64,000 bases of DNA from the NCBI GenBank assembly GCA_030762175.1, contig CM060830.1, positions 47,701,501 to 47,765,500 on the forward strand, in the 5' to 3' direction. Below the pieces are notes generated by a model, which saw nothing but the letters and a program-made list of their open reading frames with translations, was not told the origin of the DNA and did not search any database. Shown piece after piece: positions 60,945 through 64,000 of this stretch. Position numbers and translations under genes: made by a program. Positions within the stretch are counted from its first letter, which is position 1, and the number at the start of each line of letters is the position of its first letter. The stretch is from Metallyticus violacea. Lineage: Eukaryota > Arthropoda > Insecta > Mantodea > Metallyticidae.

Positions 60945-61670
60945 CGGACCGTCCTCGAGTAAAACCAGGAGATTGAGACGAGTTCAAGAATTCGGAAGTG
61001 GGCAGTTAGCAAGCAGAAGTCGGTAGTAGGCACCGTAGCAAACGTAACAAAAGCCTGAGAGATATAAGTTTAAGTGAAAGTTTAAATGAGTTTAAATCTT
61101 AAGTCAATTGTTAGTGAAGCCGCAGTGTACAGTGTACAGGTGTACAGGTGGAAGTGTAAATGTGCTGTGTTTAGAAAATAAGACGTCCGCGAAACCAAGA
61201 GTATGTAAGGGAAAACGCGGGAGATTAGGAAGTGTTAAAGTACATCGACGTATCGTTGTTAAGTGCGGACTCACTCTGAATAGAATGAAGAATTCTGACT
61301 TAATTTTCCTTTGGTGAACAAGTTTGAACCGTAACACAGCTCTAAATTGAAATCCGTGCCTTATACAGTCAAGGCTCTTAATAGACAATTCCAATGAATG
61401 AACTTTTTGCCTTAGTGTAAAAATACAGTCACTACTAATAAATCTCTTGCTTGGACTTGACAAATCCTCTCTCATTTAAAGTGACAAAACCATTTGAATT
61501 CCTCTACCCGTGAAGTGTTTACACTCCAAAAATCCTCTTTTGAGTCTCTATAGCCAAAGAAGAAGAAGAAGATAGCGACATCACAACGCAGTCTCACCTG
61601 AGAACCAGAACCGGAGAAGCGGACTGAAGAGCCATAGGGGAAAATTTCCTCATCCACTGTACTCACCTAA
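60945..61670. other. GC-richer unclassified block
   Basis: It has purine-rich, leader-like sequence at 60945-61320, an AATAAA at 61437-61442, and a 123-codon minus-strand open frame (61104-61475) without a known domain. It might be part of an LTR retroelement or an untranslated exon; I cannot decide. Confidence 0.3.
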
Positions 61671-62220
61671 AATCAACCTATCCAAAATTCCCCGAACGGC
61701 CTTCAGAATTGTTAAACGAGGTAAAAAGTATATTCCTAGAAACGAAAATACCTTTAATTAACCTCAACGCCCCCACTGCCATTCCACAACAAATAATATA
61801 TTTTAAGACTTTAGAATTATTTCCGAGTAACAAGGCCAGCTAAGAAAAATTAATTTGGAAATTGATAGGTAAATGCTTTTATTTGCTCAAAACTACATGT
61901 GCTGTATCGAATAGGAAATCTAGCACTTTATCATATAAAAATAATTGTAAATATTTTAACAAAAATAAGTTAAAAATATAAACATGGAAATTACGATAAT
62001 ATAGCAGCCGATGAATAAAATTAAGATATTTATTTTTTAAATTTTAGATTTGGACATTTCTCCTGTAGATAGTCATAAATTGGAATATTTTAATAAATAA
62101 AATCATAAAATAATAAATAGAGTGTGGCATGCACTCATTACTCAAACCAACAAAAAACTAAATATGCTCAGTTTCCTATGGTCCTCAATGAAGTATTCTA
62201 TTCTTTAGCTATATGAAGCT
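61671..62220. other. No recognised gene
   Basis: AT-rich with nothing identified. Confidence 0.4.
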
Positions 62221-62224
62221 TTTC

Positions 62225-62715
62225 ACGCTGAGCAGGGTAGCTCAGATATCTAGTAATGCTTGGGATTCGTATTTGGGAGGTTCCGGGTTCAAATCCCTTG
62301 CCGCTTGGATTTTTTCGTGGTTTCCCTTGTCCGTTAAGGCAAATATTGGGATGGATCTAATTTTCCGCTCTCCCGTTCACATAATTTCACTCCGTTGGTT
62401 CTATTATATGGTCAAAAGTACCTGGGTAAGGTGAGCTGGTGAAGTATGATGGTAGCTTGCGCCATGGAAAAGTTTTTGCTCCGGCTCTGGTATCGAAGAG
62501 GTCCTTTTGAAGGACTCGGAACTGTTTGGATGTGATTCCGTTGGTTTGGGGTGTTCTATATGGAAACAACTGTAGGGACTTGGTCTACGTTCATACCCCA
62601 CGGCCCACGAATCCTGGCTGCCCGGTGTCTCCCTTATCTCATTCCTTTCTTCCGGAGGTGCCCCCACTGACGCCACTACTGTCATCTTTAGGGCTAGGCT
62701 GAAATGCCGATCGTA
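62225..62715 (+). mobile_element. tRNA-derived SINE of a further family (single copy)
   Basis: GAGCAGGGTAGCTCAGATAT (A box) and GGTTCCGGGTTCAAATCCC (B box) are about 50 bp apart, as in a tRNA. The body contains TTTTTTCGTGGTTTCCCTT and GGCAAATATTGGGATGG, features common in insect tRNA-derived SINEs. The 3' limit is estimated. Confidence 0.7.
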
Positions 62716-62719
62716 AAAA

Positions 62720-64000
62720 ATGAAGCAACTTTTTATATATATTAAATTACTTATTTTAACGGCACAGTAAATGTATATAAATATTACGTAATCAATTATT
62801 TAAGAAAAAAAAACTGCATCCATTTTATGTAATATTTATTAGCCCTATTGTAACTTCATTTTTTGTTATTTTATTATAAAGTTTTAAGGGAAATGTTTCA
62901 ATATTTGAATATATAATTCAGGAAATTTGTCAGCAGGATTTTTCCAGTAATAAAAATTAATATCCCATTAAAACTTACCCATGATGCCAAGGTGAATCCA
63001 GGTTTCCAAGTCCCTTGTAAGTAGTCTTAAATATTGCGGACTGCAAGGGATAACAACTCGTTTTCAAAACCACCGTTGCTTAGAATATACTTGTACCCAT
63101 TCATAATCCGAGGTAAATATCCAGAGATCTTTTCAGCAGACACAAATAAATGTTTTTGTGAGCACGCAACCTTCACGATTGTTACGACTACATTAGTCCA
63201 AATAATGACAAACTTTGTTGCTCACGAAAGCCTCTCATTAAATCCTCACATTCACAACACGGCAATTAGTATAAGCAGCATTAATGTCTATTCTCCTATT
63301 CATTGTGCAATATACGTGTTATGTCAATAAAGCGTACACGAGATAATTGATTTCAAATAATATGATTTTCGGCTTTGGACGTTCAGTCAGTCATAAAAGC
63401 AGATATTATTACTATTATTATTATTGCTATTTTTATTATTGTGTTGTTTGTGCTGTTTACGTTACTAATAGTGCTTTTGCTTTAATTTTTTTTTCTGGTA
63501 ACTAAAATTTACATTTATTTTTAGTAAACTTTTTAACAATTTTAACAAAAAGATTACAGCGGCTGTCAAAAATTTTGCAGTGTTTCCTGTTTTTAAAAAC
63601 AAAGCCAAATTAAATTGCTAAATTTAAAATTTTCAGAAAATATATGCGAGTAATTCATGAAGTTTCCTTGAATTATGACAAAAACCTTGGTGTGCGGTGG
63701 GCTGATAGCTGTAACTCAAGACGAGTAACAGCGCTTGTAATTTTTCGATACACTGTAAATTCAGAAAGGTACAACACACACATATCAGCACAGATTTTTC
63801 AAGTTATTTAATAAAAAATGTCAAACGGCTGTTCGTGATTTTAAGCATGCTCTGAGGTGTGTTCTTGGTAACGAATCGTTTCTATAAAATCATGATTCTC
63901 ACACTCCCCAGATCTTACATTATTTTTAGAGCCCTAAAAATAATCGCACTAAAGATAAACTGAAAGACAACATAGGAACAACAATTGGAAAATTTTCGGA
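62720..64000. other. No recognised gene
   Basis: AT-rich. An ATT-rich run lies near 63403-63440. The open frame 63034-63330 has no recognised domain. Confidence 0.4.

Noticed and set aside
61104..61475. 123-codon minus-strand frame
   Set aside because: Longest frame in its area but with no domain, no repeat-free context and no splice support. Kept only as part of an unclassified block.

Overview
This is a stretch of AT-rich, repeat-loaded animal nuclear DNA. Introns with GT/AG borders, tRNA-derived SINEs, many decayed mariner-type transposons and an insect-type GMC oxidoreductase gene point to an insect. The repeat load suggests a large genome such as a cockroach or relative; that placement is inference. 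Nothing looks bacterial, and I see no CRISPR array, operon, rRNA or functional tRNA gene.

One protein gene is well supported. It lies on the + strand in five exons (22840-23250, 25096-25424, 27223-27403, 28641-28913, 32330-33148) with a polyadenylation signal at 33318. Spliced in frame, they encode about 670 residues of a glucose dehydrogenase-like GMC flavoenzyme: FAD-binding Rossmann motif, both GMC signatures, the active-site His and the C-terminal GNTNAP motif. The exon with the true start codon was not found; it must lie 5' of 22840. The protein ends in an odd tail of roughly 55 residues rich in Pro, His, Asn, Trp and Tyr.

The other ~95% is intronic or intergenic DNA built from repeats. 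Bases 1-22839 hold direct and inverted duplications (281-769, 1620-2080), a ~356-bp foldback element (4288-4643), a mariner relic (about 9070-9850), a two-level tandem duplication (11983-13478), and a ~20-bp minisatellite split by a SINE (14460-15220). The introns contain SINEs and a TIR-bounded DNA transposon (27604-28430). Bases 33340-64000 hold more mariner/IS630-like relics (35490-36200, 43777-45334, 47512-47803, 50850-51720, 56370-56690), LINE fragments (34290-34660, 47875-48300, 48340-49225, 55580-56120), a ~143-bp tandem repeat (41328-42066) and many SINEs.

At least three SINE families recur or are recognisable: family 1 with an Asp/Gly-like tRNA head (seven copies), family 2 with a Ser/Leu-like head (five copies), and family 3 (two copies); two further singletons have tRNA-like heads. 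Several copies have target-site duplications, and two interrupt older repeats (a mariner at 44286-44552, a minisatellite at 14746-15026), giving a relative order of insertion. I found no convincing new biological system. The best leads are the enzyme's C-terminal tail, a tandem array apparently grown from a transposase start-codon region (47160-47530), and the long foldback hairpin.
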